Of a DNA stretch of 64,000 nucleotides, positions 21,066 through 32,452 are shown piece by piece. Numbering within the stretch: the first letter of the stretch is position 1; each line of letters starts with the position of its first letter. The position numbers and the translations under genes were made by a program. This DNA comes from Tetrapyrgos nigripes (taxonomy: Eukaryota; Basidiomycota; Agaricomycetes; Agaricales; Campanellaceae), in the NCBI GenBank assembly GCA_013368315.1, contig JAACJM010000348.1, positions 1 through 64,000 on the forward strand. Reading direction: 5' to 3'. Below the pieces are notes generated by a model. It saw only the letters and a program-made list of their open reading frames with translations. It was not told the DNA's origin and searched no databases.

Positions 21066-21275
21066 TTGAATAGGCTATAGGCTACAGAGTATCTATCTAT
21101 GCTATCTCCAGGGTATTTTGTATGTGCTGATCATGGGTATACTATAATCTTATATCTCCTGATGCCTACTGATCACAGCTGAAATGTACTAATAAGATTT
21201 CTGCAGGATCTGATGAGGTCTGATTTGACAGTCAGGCCTGATCAGAGGATTCCGCTTTTTCCGACTAATATTAAT

Positions 21276-22220
21276 ACTCTCTGATCACTAAAGACCTTGC
21301 TTGAATTGGTAATTCTGTCTCGGAAACACAAGAGCACGATGCAAATCTCTATATTCTCTGGTAAACAAGTTGAATCTGACCTACAAGGCATTTGGATCAG
21401 ATATCATCTTCAACTCAGGGCCAGCTGCATCGAATTCGGCCGGTTCACTGAAGCTCATCATCTCTCCAGGACTCCACGTGGATCAGAACCGGCACGATCC
21501 CACCCGTTACGCCCACTAGTAACTACTTATGGATCACGCGAAGCGGCGACTCAGGCATATGAGTTGCTATTGAGGCTACCTAGTCACTCTCATCCGGAAA
21601 ACGGTCAACAGGTAATTGTGCAGTAATGTACAGTAATGACCTGGAATTCCCATAAAACTCCCTAATTAGCACAGACGGATAATTATCAGAATTCCGCGGT
21701 CCCCTTTCTGAATTAGTAAAGTTACAGCAAATTATTGAGAGTTAGACTGGAATAGCTCACCATTATTGCAGCATTATTTTGCCTTTTCAATGATGCTGGC
21801 CTTCATTCTGATGCCTGACAATTTTGCATAGAAAAAAAGTATCAAGTAGATATATATTGCATCTGGAGGACAATGTACACAAAATACAGGGAGGATATAG
21901 TACAATATATGAGGATGGAGTATATATCAAGCTGAGTAGGAGATGAGTGACGGACAACAGCAATGTCAAGAGGTAAAGCTATGATTACGCTATGAATGTT
22001 CAGTTATCAGCAATCACTCATCCGGAAGTAGCAAGGGTATGCACCTGGATGAATCCACAATAGTAGATAGTTGAACAATAAAGATATGTACAGTAAGACA
22101 TAACAGTATATAATATACACGGATTGGACAATGCACCTTGGACATGAATGTCAGACCAGAGTTACGAGGCTGAATGAAATGAGGCTGAGTTTATTACACT
22201 CGGATCCTGCTTGTAGTGGC
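21276..22220. other. No gene recognised
   Basis: A plus-strand frame at 21297-21626 is open but has no recognisable motif. From 21630 the sequence is AT-rich and stop-filled. Confidence 0.4.
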
Positions 22221-22289
22221 TATGTTTAGACGGTCCCGTCTATCTGTCCGATAAACGGGTTGGACCGAATTTATCCATGTGGCTGTGTT

Positions 22290-23690
22290 AATACCTTTCC
22301 TTCCGTGACACGTATATAAGCCCGTTCTTCTTATTCAATATTGAGAGCTAACATGCCACTTTTTGCCTGCTCATTCCAATATCTTCCTCTGTCGATGCAC
22401 CGGGGACTCCAGTAACGCGCTATGTTCACTCATTCACAGAGCTGCTTTGAATTTTTTGTCTGTCTCCCAGTGCGTTGCGTTTTTCTCCATTTCGTGTTTT
22501 ACCTGTAATTCAATACCTTCCTTGGTTCCAGCTGCCAAAGTCACTTTGACTCTTCAAGGTATCCTTCAAAGCCAGTGCTTCAACAGGTGCATCTATATAT
22601 CTTTTAGCACCTGTTCTCTTGCGGCTTAAATGTCTCCTCTCATCTCTCATGCTTATATCAATCATTCTCTAAAGGTAGCACTTCACTGCCTTTCTCTATC
22701 TCTTCTCATTGTATCATACAAGTGAGTGGCATTTAGAGCTGACTGGGGTATCCGAATGGGGTAGGATGAATGGAGACAGCCTCGTTCTCACCACGCGCAG
22801 CGTTGGCCCACAGCCCTTTCATCTGGCAACACTGTCCATTGAAGAAACATCTTTGTATCAGCTATATAGTGAGGCAGTTGAAAGACTGCACACCAGCTGA
22901 TGGAAGAGTAGGAGTCAAGGAGGAATTGAAGGACGTTGATGTGGGGGGGAAGGAAAGAAACAAAACCTAACTGTGCGCAGTTGCAGCCGTTTATCAACAA
23001 ACATTTGAAACTCCACATGAACTCTGAGTCTCGTGACCACATCAACCAGCGCTAACCAGTTCAGAACTCCATACCTGGGTCTCCAGTCATGAAAATCACA
23101 GAAACGTACTTTGTCGGTCCTTGCATCTGCGAGCAGCCCAGCAGCTTCTGGAATATCTTACACTCAGACAGCTTGACCTCAAGTCCACTCATCATTTATT
23201 TATGTTTCTCTCTCATTGGAATTGTTGATAAACTATCACTAATTCTCCACTAATTCTGCCGCTGTTAGTAGTCTTCCTGAGACATCAGTTAAAGTACTTG
23301 CCATTGATGTCCATCGCTCCTTCATTGCCATTTCAGAAAAACGAAACCAAAATATCAATGGTGAGATCGATTTGTCAACCATTCTTCGCTCCATCTTCCA
23401 GGTAATTTCTTCAGAATTCTTTGAGAATTCTTGTGGTCATTCACCATGCCTTGGGAAATATTGTAAGTCTCCAGAATGCTTCTTAATTATCCCAAATTCT
23501 CAGGATTGTATCAATTCTCAGAATTATCAATATATTAGCACACAATTATCTGGGGGTGGTTTTCCTGATGCTGCAGCTCATAGAAATCTAGGTGAAAGTG
23601 TTGAAGGTATTGTACTCACGCCTGGAGTGCCAACAAATAATACTGGTGAGTTTGGATCTAATTATGAATACCAATATTAACTTCCAGCTA
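22290..23690 (+). pseudogene. Fragments of an unknown repetitive ORF (copy 1)
   Basis: A TATA-like element (CGTATATAAGCCC, 22312) precedes three open pieces. The first, at about 22530-22630, has KVTLTLQGILQSQCFNRCI and resembles EEVILTLQGILTDKCIPPV in the ORF at 49147-50114. The second is at 22709-22900. The third, about 23290-23680, has VLAIDVHRSFIAISEKRNQN and INGEIDLSTILRSIFQ. They are interrupted by stops and not in one frame. I do not recognise the family; recurrence inside transposon-rich DNA suggests it is carried by a mobile element. Confidence 0.35.
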
Positions 23691-24412
23691 TCCGTGCCAG
23701 ATTATGCTGTTTGATTGTGGCAAAAAATAAATCCCCCCATAATCATGGTTTCAAACTAAAAGAGGACTTAAGCAAGGTTCCTGAAGTATGAAGAGTGTGA
23801 CTTGTGACCACTGAAGTAAGTCCTCATTCCAAATTGAAGCTCCAAGTCTAAGTCTCAGAATTCTTAGTGTTCAGTATGAAATCATACTATGAGCACTAGC
23901 GAATCGTCATGCTAACAATGAATTGTACTGAATTTTTGTCTTGATTGGTCAAAAACAATTGATTCCAATCTTCACATGCTTATTTTGCCTGTCATATCCA
24001 TAGGAATATGCCTAATTTGTAGCAGTAAATACTCAAAGAAAGCTGTAAAATAATTGCCAAACCTTCAGGTTTGGCTCCTTACAGTATGTTGGTTTCAAAC
24101 CATTCTCACAGGGTACCAAATATATCCATGTCCTTCCTTATTCATGCATCCCCTGTCTTCTCCAGGCTCTTACAAAGCTATTTGCACCAGTGCCTTTTGT
24201 CAAACATTCTCATCCACCTAACCCTGTGTCAACCTCAACTCCTATCTCTCTCCTATTGTCTGATGTCCACATCTTCTCATGTTGACTAACTGGTCTCTCC
24301 CTCTCAACTCCAATCTGTCCACCTCTACTTGTATTCAGATCGTCCTGACAGCTGATGTCTGTGTCTTCATTCTAGGCTTCTGAACATGCCATGAACATTG
24401 AGGACATCAGCT
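23678..24412 (+). repeat. Repeat X, copy 1 (735 bp)
   Basis: Nearly the whole stretch recurs inverted at 59430-60233, starting at ACCAATATTAACTTCCAGC and ending at GAGGACATCAGCTC just inside a short ATG frame. Differences are mostly CpG to TpG or CpA. The right end is fused in frame to truncated gypsy gag, so this is a separate element or a leader region. Confidence 0.75.
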
Positions 24413-24947
24413 CGGATAGGGCAATGGACCTTCATTTGGAATGGTTGAATGAGAGAGAGAAAGAGGGATGTTGGAAATCATACTCTACACCAAGGATGAA
24501 TTCAGGTCCTTCTCAGGGATGGACGGTAGCAAGCATAAATGCGCTTATGAATATGGGATCAGGTGCTAGCTTGTCCTTTACTCCTCTACCTAAGCTAACA
24601 CCTGAAGAAAGGGACAGACTTCATAAACTAGGAGCATGCTTTGCATGTAGAAAACTAGGCCATATGAGCAATGAATGTCCCACATTCCTGAACAATACCC
24701 CAAGGTCATCCATCTCTCTCGTAATTTCTCTCTTTGTGCTGTTAGGACAGCCGAAACTTCGACTTCATTGTCATCATCTAGTTCGCCACTGATAACAGTG
24801 GCTGAAACATCATCATCATCTTCCTCTCAGAATGTAATTAAAGATATTTCAGATATGGTGAACAAGGTCAAGGGTTTGGAAGGAGAAGAAAAGGAACAGG
24901 CTAGTGTATATTTGAAAGATGTTGTGGCAAAGATGATGGATTTTTGA
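24391..24947 (+). pseudogene. Truncated gypsy gag with CCHC knuckle
   Basis: From about 24413 the frame matches the C-terminal part of the gag encoded on the minus strand at 52140-52240 (AMDLHLEWLNEREKE here, TLDIHLQYLSEW there). It continues through a shared NSGPSQG segment to a CCHC zinc knuckle (CFACRKLGHMSNEC, about 24637-24678). A frame shift near 24700 leads to a Ser-rich then acidic tail. The N-terminal half of gag is missing and its place is taken by repeat X. Gag would build the retrotransposon particle and bind RNA. Confidence 0.7.
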
Positions 24948-27621
24948 AACACTCCCCTGCTATGTCTTCAGGAGGAGTTGTACAGTATGCTGGACAATAT
25001 ACGAACAATTGATATCATGTGTTATATCCTTCTTGTGAGTGTACCTTCCCTTTAGAACTAAGAATGTCAGCAGTCACTTGTAACCAACAGGTACCTTCAA
25101 CAACACTTAAAACTGAACTTATTGGCAAAGTTACCAGCAAAAAAATCAATGCAGATGCTCTGATAGACAGTGGTGCGGAAGGCATAATCATCAACAGCTG
25201 ATTTGCACAAGAAAATCACTTAACCCTTCTTCCTATCAAAAATCTGTTCCCTGTACACAACATTGATGGTTCTGAAAATACCATGGGATGGGTACGCCAG
25301 TACACCTTTCAAAAACTTCACATCTATTCTCAGGACAAAAGATTGTATCATGAAGAAATGGTTGAATTCTATGTTACAGACATCAGAGACCATGACATCA
25401 TTCTTGGGACCAATTGGTTAGAAGAGTATAATCCGGAAGTAGATTGGTTGTTTTCTAGGGTGGATATGGTTAGATGTCCCAAAACATGTACTTTGGAACA
25501 ACCCCCTGTCCTTAACTTACACACTAAACCCAAATCTCACAAATCAACTATTATCGACCCATGAACCAACCACAAGGATTACCAAGTGAAATGGTCAGAA
25601 CCAATTGGATGGTTCAAACCAATTGCACAACCCAAGGTCGCAGGTCAGCATTGTTGGATTCCCATTCGATCCTTTCATCATTCTTCAGAATCTACAGCGA
25701 TTTTTACCAAAGATTTTGGTCAGAAGGATGTTTCAAACCAATGGGAACAGGAGGTAATAGAGAGTCTGTTAAGGAAAGAAGAGGAATACCTGATATCAGA
25801 TTTGGAATTACCTATCTGTCCAGGGTTTACAAAGGCTCAAGAACTCACAGAAGCAGCCCAGAAGATGAAAGAGGACATAGCACTTACAGATAAGATTCTG
25901 TCCCAATATCATCAGTTTTTTACCAGTTTTTGACAAACAAACTTCAGAACGATGACTGAAATGTGGCAAATGGGATCATGCTATTGAATTGAAGCTGGAC
26001 TTTGAACCTCATCCTTGCAAAACCTATCCCTTATCTCTTAATGAAAAAAAAAGAACTTGACAACTCCATTGATGAGAACTTGGAAAAGGAATAGATAAGA
26101 CTGTTGAAGTCTCCTATGGCAAGTCCCTTCTTCTTCGTTAAAAAGAAAGACGGAAAGCTACGCCCTGTACAGGACTACTGAGCCTTAAACAAGGGACCAT
26201 TAAGAACAAATACCCTTTACCACTCATATCAGAACTGGTAGACAAACTCAAGGGAGCACGAGTCTTTTCAAAAATTGATCTTCAATGGGGACATAATAAT
26301 GTGTGAATAAAAGAAGGAGATGAGTGGAAGGTGGCATTTAAGACAAATAGAGGGCTTTTTGAACCAACAGTGATGTTTTTCGGTCTTATGAACTCCCCTG
26401 CAACATTCCAGGCAATGATAAACACTCTTTTTAAGGACCTCATCAATTCAGGAAAAGTGGTTATCTACATGGATGACATCTTGATCTTTACAGAAACTTT
26501 GGAAGAACATCAACAAATGGTCAAACAAGTGCTCGCACGACTTCAGGAAAACGACCTTTATGCCAAACCAGAAAAGTGCACTTTTGAAGCCAGCTCAGTA
26601 GAGTTCCTAGATTTCATTGTCACTCACAATACATTGGCAATGGATCCTGTCAAAGTCAAAGGTGTTACTGAATGGCCAACCCCACAAAATGTTAAGGATG
26701 TTCAATCGTTCCTGGGATTCGGAAACTTTTATCGTTGTTTTATACATGACTTTTCTAAAGTTGTTCGACCACTTTTCGATCTAACAAAGAAAGATGAACC
26801 TTGGAAATGGTCTGTCAATGCAGAAGAAGCCTTTCAGGCACTCAAAGATGCGTTCACTTCCTCACCAGTCCTTTTAATGCCAGATCATTCTAAACCATAT
26901 TGAGTAGAAGTAGATGCTTCCGACTATGCCACAGGAGGTATTCTATCACAGAAAGGATCAGATGACAAGTGGCACCCAGTTGCTTACTTATTGAAATCCT
27001 TATCTGAAACTGAATGAACTACAACATCCATGATAAAGAGTTGTTAGCAATCATACAGGCATTACAGGCTTGGTGACATTACCTTGAAGGCACACCACAT
27101 ACTATCAAGATCCTGGAGTATTTACCACCTCTCAGAAACTCAGCTGACAACAAGCAAGGATGGCTTTGTTTCTTACCAGATTTGATTTTATCCTTATCCA
27201 TAAGCCTGGAAGTCTCAATCGAAGTGATCCTCTTTCTTGAAGACCGGATCATAAAGAGGGGGTCAAAGACAATAACAAGGACAGAGTATTGCTAGATCCC
27301 AAATTCTTCAGAATTCAAGCTACGAGACCAGGAGCAGTAGTTGCGATCAGAGATGCTGAACTGAGAAGATGAGTTAAGGAATGTCCAAAGAAAGACACTG
27401 AAGTTGTGAGTGCTCTCGAAGTTATCTTAAACAATGGTCCGCGTTCACTAGTCAAGAACTTACAGGGATCATTTTGTTTTGAGGAAAAGTCTACGTCCCC
27501 TACGACCAACAATTACAAAGAGACATAGTCAAGATGCATCACAATAGTCTCACTGCTGGACACCCACACCAGTTCAAGACCTATGAACTAATTAGTAGAG
27601 AATTTTGGTGGCCTGTGATTA
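24413..27621 (+). mobile_element. Ty3/gypsy retrotransposon A, truncated
   Basis: Order on the plus strand is gag C-terminus, protease, reverse transcriptase, RNase H and the integrase HHCC start. This protease-RT-RNaseH-integrase order defines Ty3/gypsy. The 5' end is replaced by repeat X, and the integrase is cut at 27621 by the Tc1-like foldback element, beyond which no integrase resumes. No LTR pair could be assigned. Many in-frame stops show it is dead. Confidence 0.9.
25019..27621 (+). pseudogene. Gypsy A pol (PR-RT-RH-INT start), decayed
   Basis: The protease active site ALIDSGAEG lies near 25158-25185. Reverse transcriptase runs from about 25985 to 26600 with FGLMNSPATFQ and the catalytic YMDD (about 26468-26480). 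A tether region (EWPTPQNVKDVQSFLGF) leads to RNase H (VEVDASDYATGG, then DKELLAI). The integrase zinc region starts at about 27534 with HHNSLTAGHP and SREFWWP. In-frame TGA codons stand near 26178, 26305, 26901, 27012, 27071, 27238 and 27371. At most of these the family has Arg (for example QDY-R-ALN, AW-R-HYLEG, LS-R-RPDH), consistent with CGA to TGA. There are also small frameshifts. Confidence 0.9.
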
Positions 27622-29187
27622 CAGTAGCTCAAAAAATTGTCCACATGTTTGGAAGATTGCTGATTTTCTCACTAGTGAGCAGAGACATTAAGAAATGGCT
27701 AGTGGTGATCAGAAAGGCTTTGATAAGGGCTACAGTAATGTGTTTGCTTTGTCTTATTTGGTTGAAAACCCATGGAGTTATGGGTAATTCAAGTTAGTAT
27801 ATCATTTGGACAATTTTTTAAGTTGCCACTTTAAAATCATGGTTGCCAGAATATGATGCCTCATACATGACATCATGAGTGGAACTGTGGAGTATGCAAT
27901 TTAAACATCATAATGGTGTTATAGCTGCCAGCTGGACCACACATAATGCCATTGAAATGCTCTACAACCCCTATCAAAATTATGACACTTGCCATATCCA
28001 CTCAGAAAGAGAATTTACTCTCTCTCTCTCCCAAACCACTGCTTTATCTGAGGAAATTTGTGCTCAGACTAGAGTATAGAACTGAAGGGCTACTTCCCTG
28101 GCTAGAGAGACATATTGTGTCAAGGAGAACCATAAGACAGGGCACCATAGGAAGCTCTCTGCCACTGGTGAAGGTCCTGCTATTGAAAAAATCGAAAACA
28201 GCAAAGCCAAAAATTGTTCACAGGTGGCCAAAAACATCAATTCTTCACCTGACCATGCAAAACCCACTCCACAAACATGATGTGGACATCTCCAAAAAGC
28301 AGAAAAAGCCCAAACTTATTGCAGCTCATAGCATAGCTCAGTTGCAATTTGCACAGGGTCTAAAGACTAAGCTGTAGATGATTAAATGTGGGCTATTTCA
28401 TTAGATAAGACCAAAATCAACTAGTTTAGGTCAAATGAGCAGCAGTATATGCTAGGGAGGAGGGGTCAATCTATGGAAGAAAGAGATGTGTAGGAAAATG
28501 TCAACTTTGGAGGAGAAAATATGATGGGGTGAGAGTGTATGGGGTGGGAAGGAGCAGAGAAAATCATGTTCATGGAGCAAAATATAGATCTACAGCAGCC
28601 TATGGCCATTTTGTATAACAACTGTGGAAAGACTGAGTATTTTGGGTGTTTATCTGGAGGTGGCCAATTTTCCATGGGACAATAACTTTTTCTGGTGCCC
28701 TGTCTGATATGTCTCTCTGGCTTCCATACTCTAGTCTAAGCACAAATTTCCCCAGATAAAGCAGTGGTTTGGGGGATAGAGCAAATTCTCCTTCTGAGTG
28801 GATATGGTGAGTGTCATAATTTTGATAGGGGCTGTAGGGCATTTCAATGTCATTATGTGTGGTCCAGCTGGCAGCTATGACATCATTATGATGTTTAAAT
28901 TGCATACTCCACAGCTCCACTCATGATGTCATGTATAAGGTGTCATATTCTGGCAACAATGATTTTGAAGTGGCAACTCAAAAAATTGTCCAAATGATAT
29001 ACTAATTTGAATTAGCCATATCTCCATGGGTTTTCAACCAAATAAGACAAAGCAAACACATTACTGTAGCCCTTATCAAAGCCTTTCTGACCACCACTAG
29101 CCATTTCTTAATATCTCCGCTCACTGGTGAGAAAATCAGCAATCTTTCCAAAAGTGCCAAACATGTGGACAATTTTTTGAGCCACTG
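27622..29187. mobile_element. Tc1-like foldback element with ~525-bp inverted repeats
   Basis: Flanked by TA on each side (27620-27621; 29188-29189). The ends are CAGTAGCTCAAAAAATTG and its complement, CAATTTTTTGAGCCACTG. The arms 27622-28147 and about 28692-29187 are long near-perfect inverted repeats. The central 540 bp keep scraps of a Tc1/mariner-type transposase. TA duplication and CAGT-type ends fit the Tc1/mariner superfamily. It sits inside the gypsy A integrase gene. Confidence 0.85.
28148..28691 (+). pseudogene. Tc1/mariner-like transposase remnant
   Basis: Across several plus-strand frames one reads AAHSIAQLQFAQ, then a stretch around the expected first catalytic Asp region (much decayed), then VNFGGENMM, GWEGAEKIMFMEQNID, AILYNNCGKTEYFG and the following GGQFSMGQ segment. 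This order fits Tc1-type DDE transposases. Multiple stops and frame changes make it non-functional. Only the central part of the enzyme lies between the inverted repeats. Confidence 0.6.
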
Positions 29188-29254
29188 TAGTTGAAATAGG
29201 TTGGAAGATTATCAAACCTGGTGAAGGTAGTCAAAGGACAAGGGAATATGATAG

Positions 29255-29425
29255 TAAGAATGAAGTGGTTGTGGGCCAGCACTGAAGCATGGTGAATACA
29301 AGGCCCTCACTGTTTAAGCTTTTGATGTACATATTCAAGTTATTTTATTTGACTTTTTGTACTCAAAATACTAAGTTGTCAAACAAGTACATATTATTTT
29401 GTTAACTTCTTCATAAGAAAGTTCA
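29255..29425 (+). repeat. Repeat Y, copy 1
   Basis: The stretch from GTGGGCCAGCACTGAAG to GTACATATTATTTTGTTAAC recurs at about 45588-45745 in the same orientation, with similar internal AGTTATTTTA and TGTACAYATT words. It may be an LTR or MITE piece. Confidence 0.6.
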
Positions 29426-30292
29426 GAGCCAGACAAAGGCATTGGATTAACCACTGAGTGCGAAACAGACTCAGGAGTCAGAAAAGCTATGAAATCTTTA
29501 CTGGTCCTGCAAGGAAAAAGTTAATTCTCTGCAAAAAGTAACAGATAGTGGGCAGGGCTGATGGTATTCAAGTCTGAAAATGAAGACCCAGTAAAAGTAT
29601 GTGGAAAAGGGGCACAAGTGTAGGACAAGACAGCAATAGAATGGTTAATTCTCTATGGAGAAAAGTATGTAAAGTCAAATATCTCATGATGCATATGGTT
29701 TGTTCCAGAAATCCCTGAGAAGAAATGAGCTTGCCCCTCCCAAGTGCGGTATCCTAATAATCTATGTGTCCATCATATAAACCTGATTCCAATCACAAGA
29801 AATATTATATTTATATACATATGCAGGGAGTGTCTTTGGGGTCCAACTCATCGCCAATCAAATGCAGATTGCTTAATGAGTGAGGTTTCCATACCAAGCA
29901 ATAAGGGACCCCTATAGCAGATGCAATTATTGAAACATACTGAGCAAAAAAAAGGACATACAAACTTGCAAAAGCTTTGACTTTGTCAAACTTGTATTTA
30001 AGGATCTCATTGTCTTCAGACTCAGAGGCATCAGCTATGGATAGTCAGAATTGTACATATATATATTCAACATGCCACCTCCATAGTAAACTCAATGCTC
30101 GTCCCCCCCTAAATCCTCTTCCTCTCCTGTCCACCTTGACATGTCTCAGCTATGACTCCAGTCCTCGTCAGATAGATAGATAGAATTACACAGTGTGGTC
30201 CTCTACAAACATATTGTTGAAACATATACTCTGTACTTAGTACTTCCATACTTAGGTAGTTATGTGAGACTGAAATCATTTATGATTATACT
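29426..30292. other. AT-rich, no gene recognised
   Basis: Stop-rich in all frames. Contains a short GATA run (about 30170-30184) but no motif, TIR pair or RNA promoter that I can support. Confidence 0.4.
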
Positions 30293-31003
30293 AGAGAGCT
30301 TGTGCAGAGCCACCTGCAGCCACATGTGGCTTAGTAAGCATGTGCAGAGCAGTTGGCTTGAAATTGTGTGCATAACCCAACAACTGCCTCCCTTCCTCTT
30401 TGATTCTCAGTTGGCATCACAATCAAGGCTGCAGGGAACTTACTGTGCAGCTCTGTGCACCATGGTACTGTAGGACACGTCAGAAGTATGGCAGGAACAT
30501 TTGGCAGCTTTCATCAGGATAAACAGGTGCGTATGCTGCTTTCTGTGTATTTTTTGGGCCTAAAATTGAATTAGGATGCCTAGAATGGTCCAGTCCCATG
30601 CATCTCTGAGCTGGCCCTAAGCAATGATGCTGTTATGCATCCTCCCTCACCACCCTGTGCTTTCTCTCTAGATATCCTCACCTATCATCCTTTTTTTTCC
30701 ATCAAACATACTGTCTGACCCCAGCATCCTTTCCAGTTCATCACGTTATTTCTCTCACAAGCTCTCATAGTTCTTATATGTCAAACCTCTGTTATGCCAG
30801 TTTTTGTACATCATATCCCAGTTCTTTTGTGCTCAGCCTATTCCTGGATGCTCCCTCCATCACTTCCTATGCTTGTTTTGCATGTAATCACTGTAGCTAC
30901 CTCAATATACGCTTTGCAACTTGCACACATGATTTCAAGCCAACCACTCTGTGCACACTTACTAAGCCACACATGGCTGCAGGTGGCTCTGCACAAGCTC
31001 TCT
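30293..31003. mobile_element. MITE-like element with ~80-bp inverted repeats
   Basis: The ends are AGAGAGCTTGTGCAGAGCC at 30293 and GGCTCTGCACAAGCTCTCT ending at 31003. The inverted similarity extends about 80 bp inward on each side (CACCTGCAGCCA, GTGGCTTAGTAAG, GGCTTGAAAT). The flanks ATTATACT and ATTATGAT could be an 8-bp target duplication with two changes, as in hAT elements. No transposase is seen inside the 711 bp. Confidence 0.75.
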
Positions 31004-31624
31004 ATTATGATGTTATTATGAAGTATTAGTGGACTTACTCCACAGATATGCATATGACTGGTCTATTCAGAAATTATACAGTATTACTCATTCTTCTATG
31101 TAGCCAGTAGCATCTTTCTAGTTAGTAAGATAGCCAATGGCAATAACCTCTATGGACTATGTAGATATTATTAATTTACTAGGCATTTATTTAGTATAAA
31201 AGCCCTCTTTAAAGTAGAATATCTACCAGAAAAATATCCAGTTCTATCTGCTCTTCTCTGCATCTCACTCAAGCTCTACAAAGCTTTCTACTCAGCATCT
31301 TACTTGGTGAGCTGCCCTGACTGGCCACCCCTACACTGATAGTTGCTGCTTCATTACATGTCAGGTGTAGACATGTTATAGCCTGCCACAGCTTACATCT
31401 ACTCTAAGTCCTTACCAATGAAATTGATCATGTCAACTTTGTGACAGTGATCCCATGGCAGGTATTTAGATCAGGAACTTACATAAGCAAATCAAAAATG
31501 TCGAATTGTGCTTGATGACATGCTACCAAGTGAGAGATTTTAAGGGATGGGAGCGTGGGACAGCAAGGTTATTGAGGGGATATATAGATGGGATGAAAGG
31601 GGGATAAGCATGTGATTGGGGGCA
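31004..31624. other. No gene; possible LTR-like promoter
   Basis: A TATA-like word (AGTATAAAAGCCC, about 31193) is followed by a pyrimidine-rich stretch and a CTTACTTGGTGAG splice-donor-like word. This arrangement resembles the end of a retrotransposon LTR, but no matching partner or coding region was found. Confidence 0.3.
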
Positions 31625-31700
31625 AAGTGGTGTAGTGGTTCCTGTCCCTGTTCAACACATGCAGCTAGGGTTCAACATCCCTTTGACGCTAATTCAATCC
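31625..31700 (+). repeat. tRNA-derived (SINE-like) unit
   Basis: TGGTGTAGTGG (about 31629) fits an A box and GGGTTCAACATCC (about 31669) fits a B box, 30-40 bp apart as in tRNA-derived promoters. The cloverleaf does not close properly, so a SINE head is more likely than a tRNA gene. Confidence 0.5.
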
Positions 31701-32214
31701 TTCATGGATCCCCAAAAACTCTGTGAGATAACACCTTTGACTGCTGATTGTCATGCACACTGTCAACACATCTTCACCTTTCAAATTCATCCATGCCTGC
31801 CTTGTCCCATTCAGATTGTGGGCACTATCAGCTGCCGTTCCACTGACATCCATCATATTACATATTCACCACATGGCTGGAAGGTCCAGGCCCCTCATGT
31901 GCCACCCAGGGGTTGGTACCCTGAAAAAAATGGATAGCTACAGAGTCCAGTGGCATGGATAATCACTGCACTGCAGTGCCATGTGCCAGCATAAGCCTGG
32001 GTACCCAGTTGGTATGAATGGAAAAGATGGCATGCTATGAGAAGGAGGCTGCCAAGATAAGATGGCCTAGCATGAAAAAGCAACATTACTAGATTCTATA
32101 ATTACATTTCTGGGCCTGATCTGATAGAACTCTGAATGGATGAATCATGTACAGCCCTTTGATTAGATAGTCACTACCATATACACTAGCACAACGGTGA
32201 ATAAACAAGGATCA
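31701..32214. other. Possible SINE body or LINE 3' flank
   Basis: No supported gene. The segment lies between the SINE-like head and the 3' end of the LINE on the minus strand. It may hold the LINE 3' untranslated region, but no poly-A tract marks an end. Confidence 0.35.
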
Positions 32215-32420
32215 AAAAACAAAAAAAGCATGTGATTGTTGATTGACTGATGTTGATAACCTCCTGGAAAGATTGACAGAGCAGGAGAGTGTGTTCTGGA
32301 GATTCAACCTCTTGTTCACATAGACAGCAGAGACACATTTCACATGGGATTGGTGGCTGGTATCTGGAGCCCCACCTATGAAGCTCAAGTGCAAGGAGAT
32401 GGTTGCTGAGTAGGAGTCTT
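32215..32420 (-). pseudogene. LINE C-terminal zinc-knuckle segment
   Basis: The minus strand reads HRKALTRLLLSNHLLALE, then a C-x2-C and C cluster (PCEMCLCCLC) followed by ESPEHTLLLC. This is the usual HRKALTRLLxSxH...CxxC...EHxLxxC end of LINE reverse transcriptases. An in-frame TGA just upstream stands where R is usual. Confidence 0.75.
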
Positions 32421-32452
32421 GTCAGTGCCTTTCGATGATGAGGGTCAATGAC

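Larger units (their letters stand above)
16420..21275. mobile_element. Plavaka-like DNA transposon with two divergent genes
   Basis: The ends are weak inverted repeats: TAATAATTGTCGGAAAAA near 16421 faces TTTTTCCGACTAATATTA near 21257-21274. Both subterminal regions are dense in TGATCAG/CTGATCAG words (left about 16480-16610; right about 21130-21290), a layout typical of CMC/CACTA-type elements. Inside are a minus-strand DUF6698-like gene (16950-18502) and a plus-strand C2H2/Plavaka-like gene (18686-21065) that start 183 bp apart. No catalytic DDE core is visible, so this copy is probably an internally deleted, non-autonomous derivative. Exact ends and target duplication are not settled. Confidence 0.6.
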
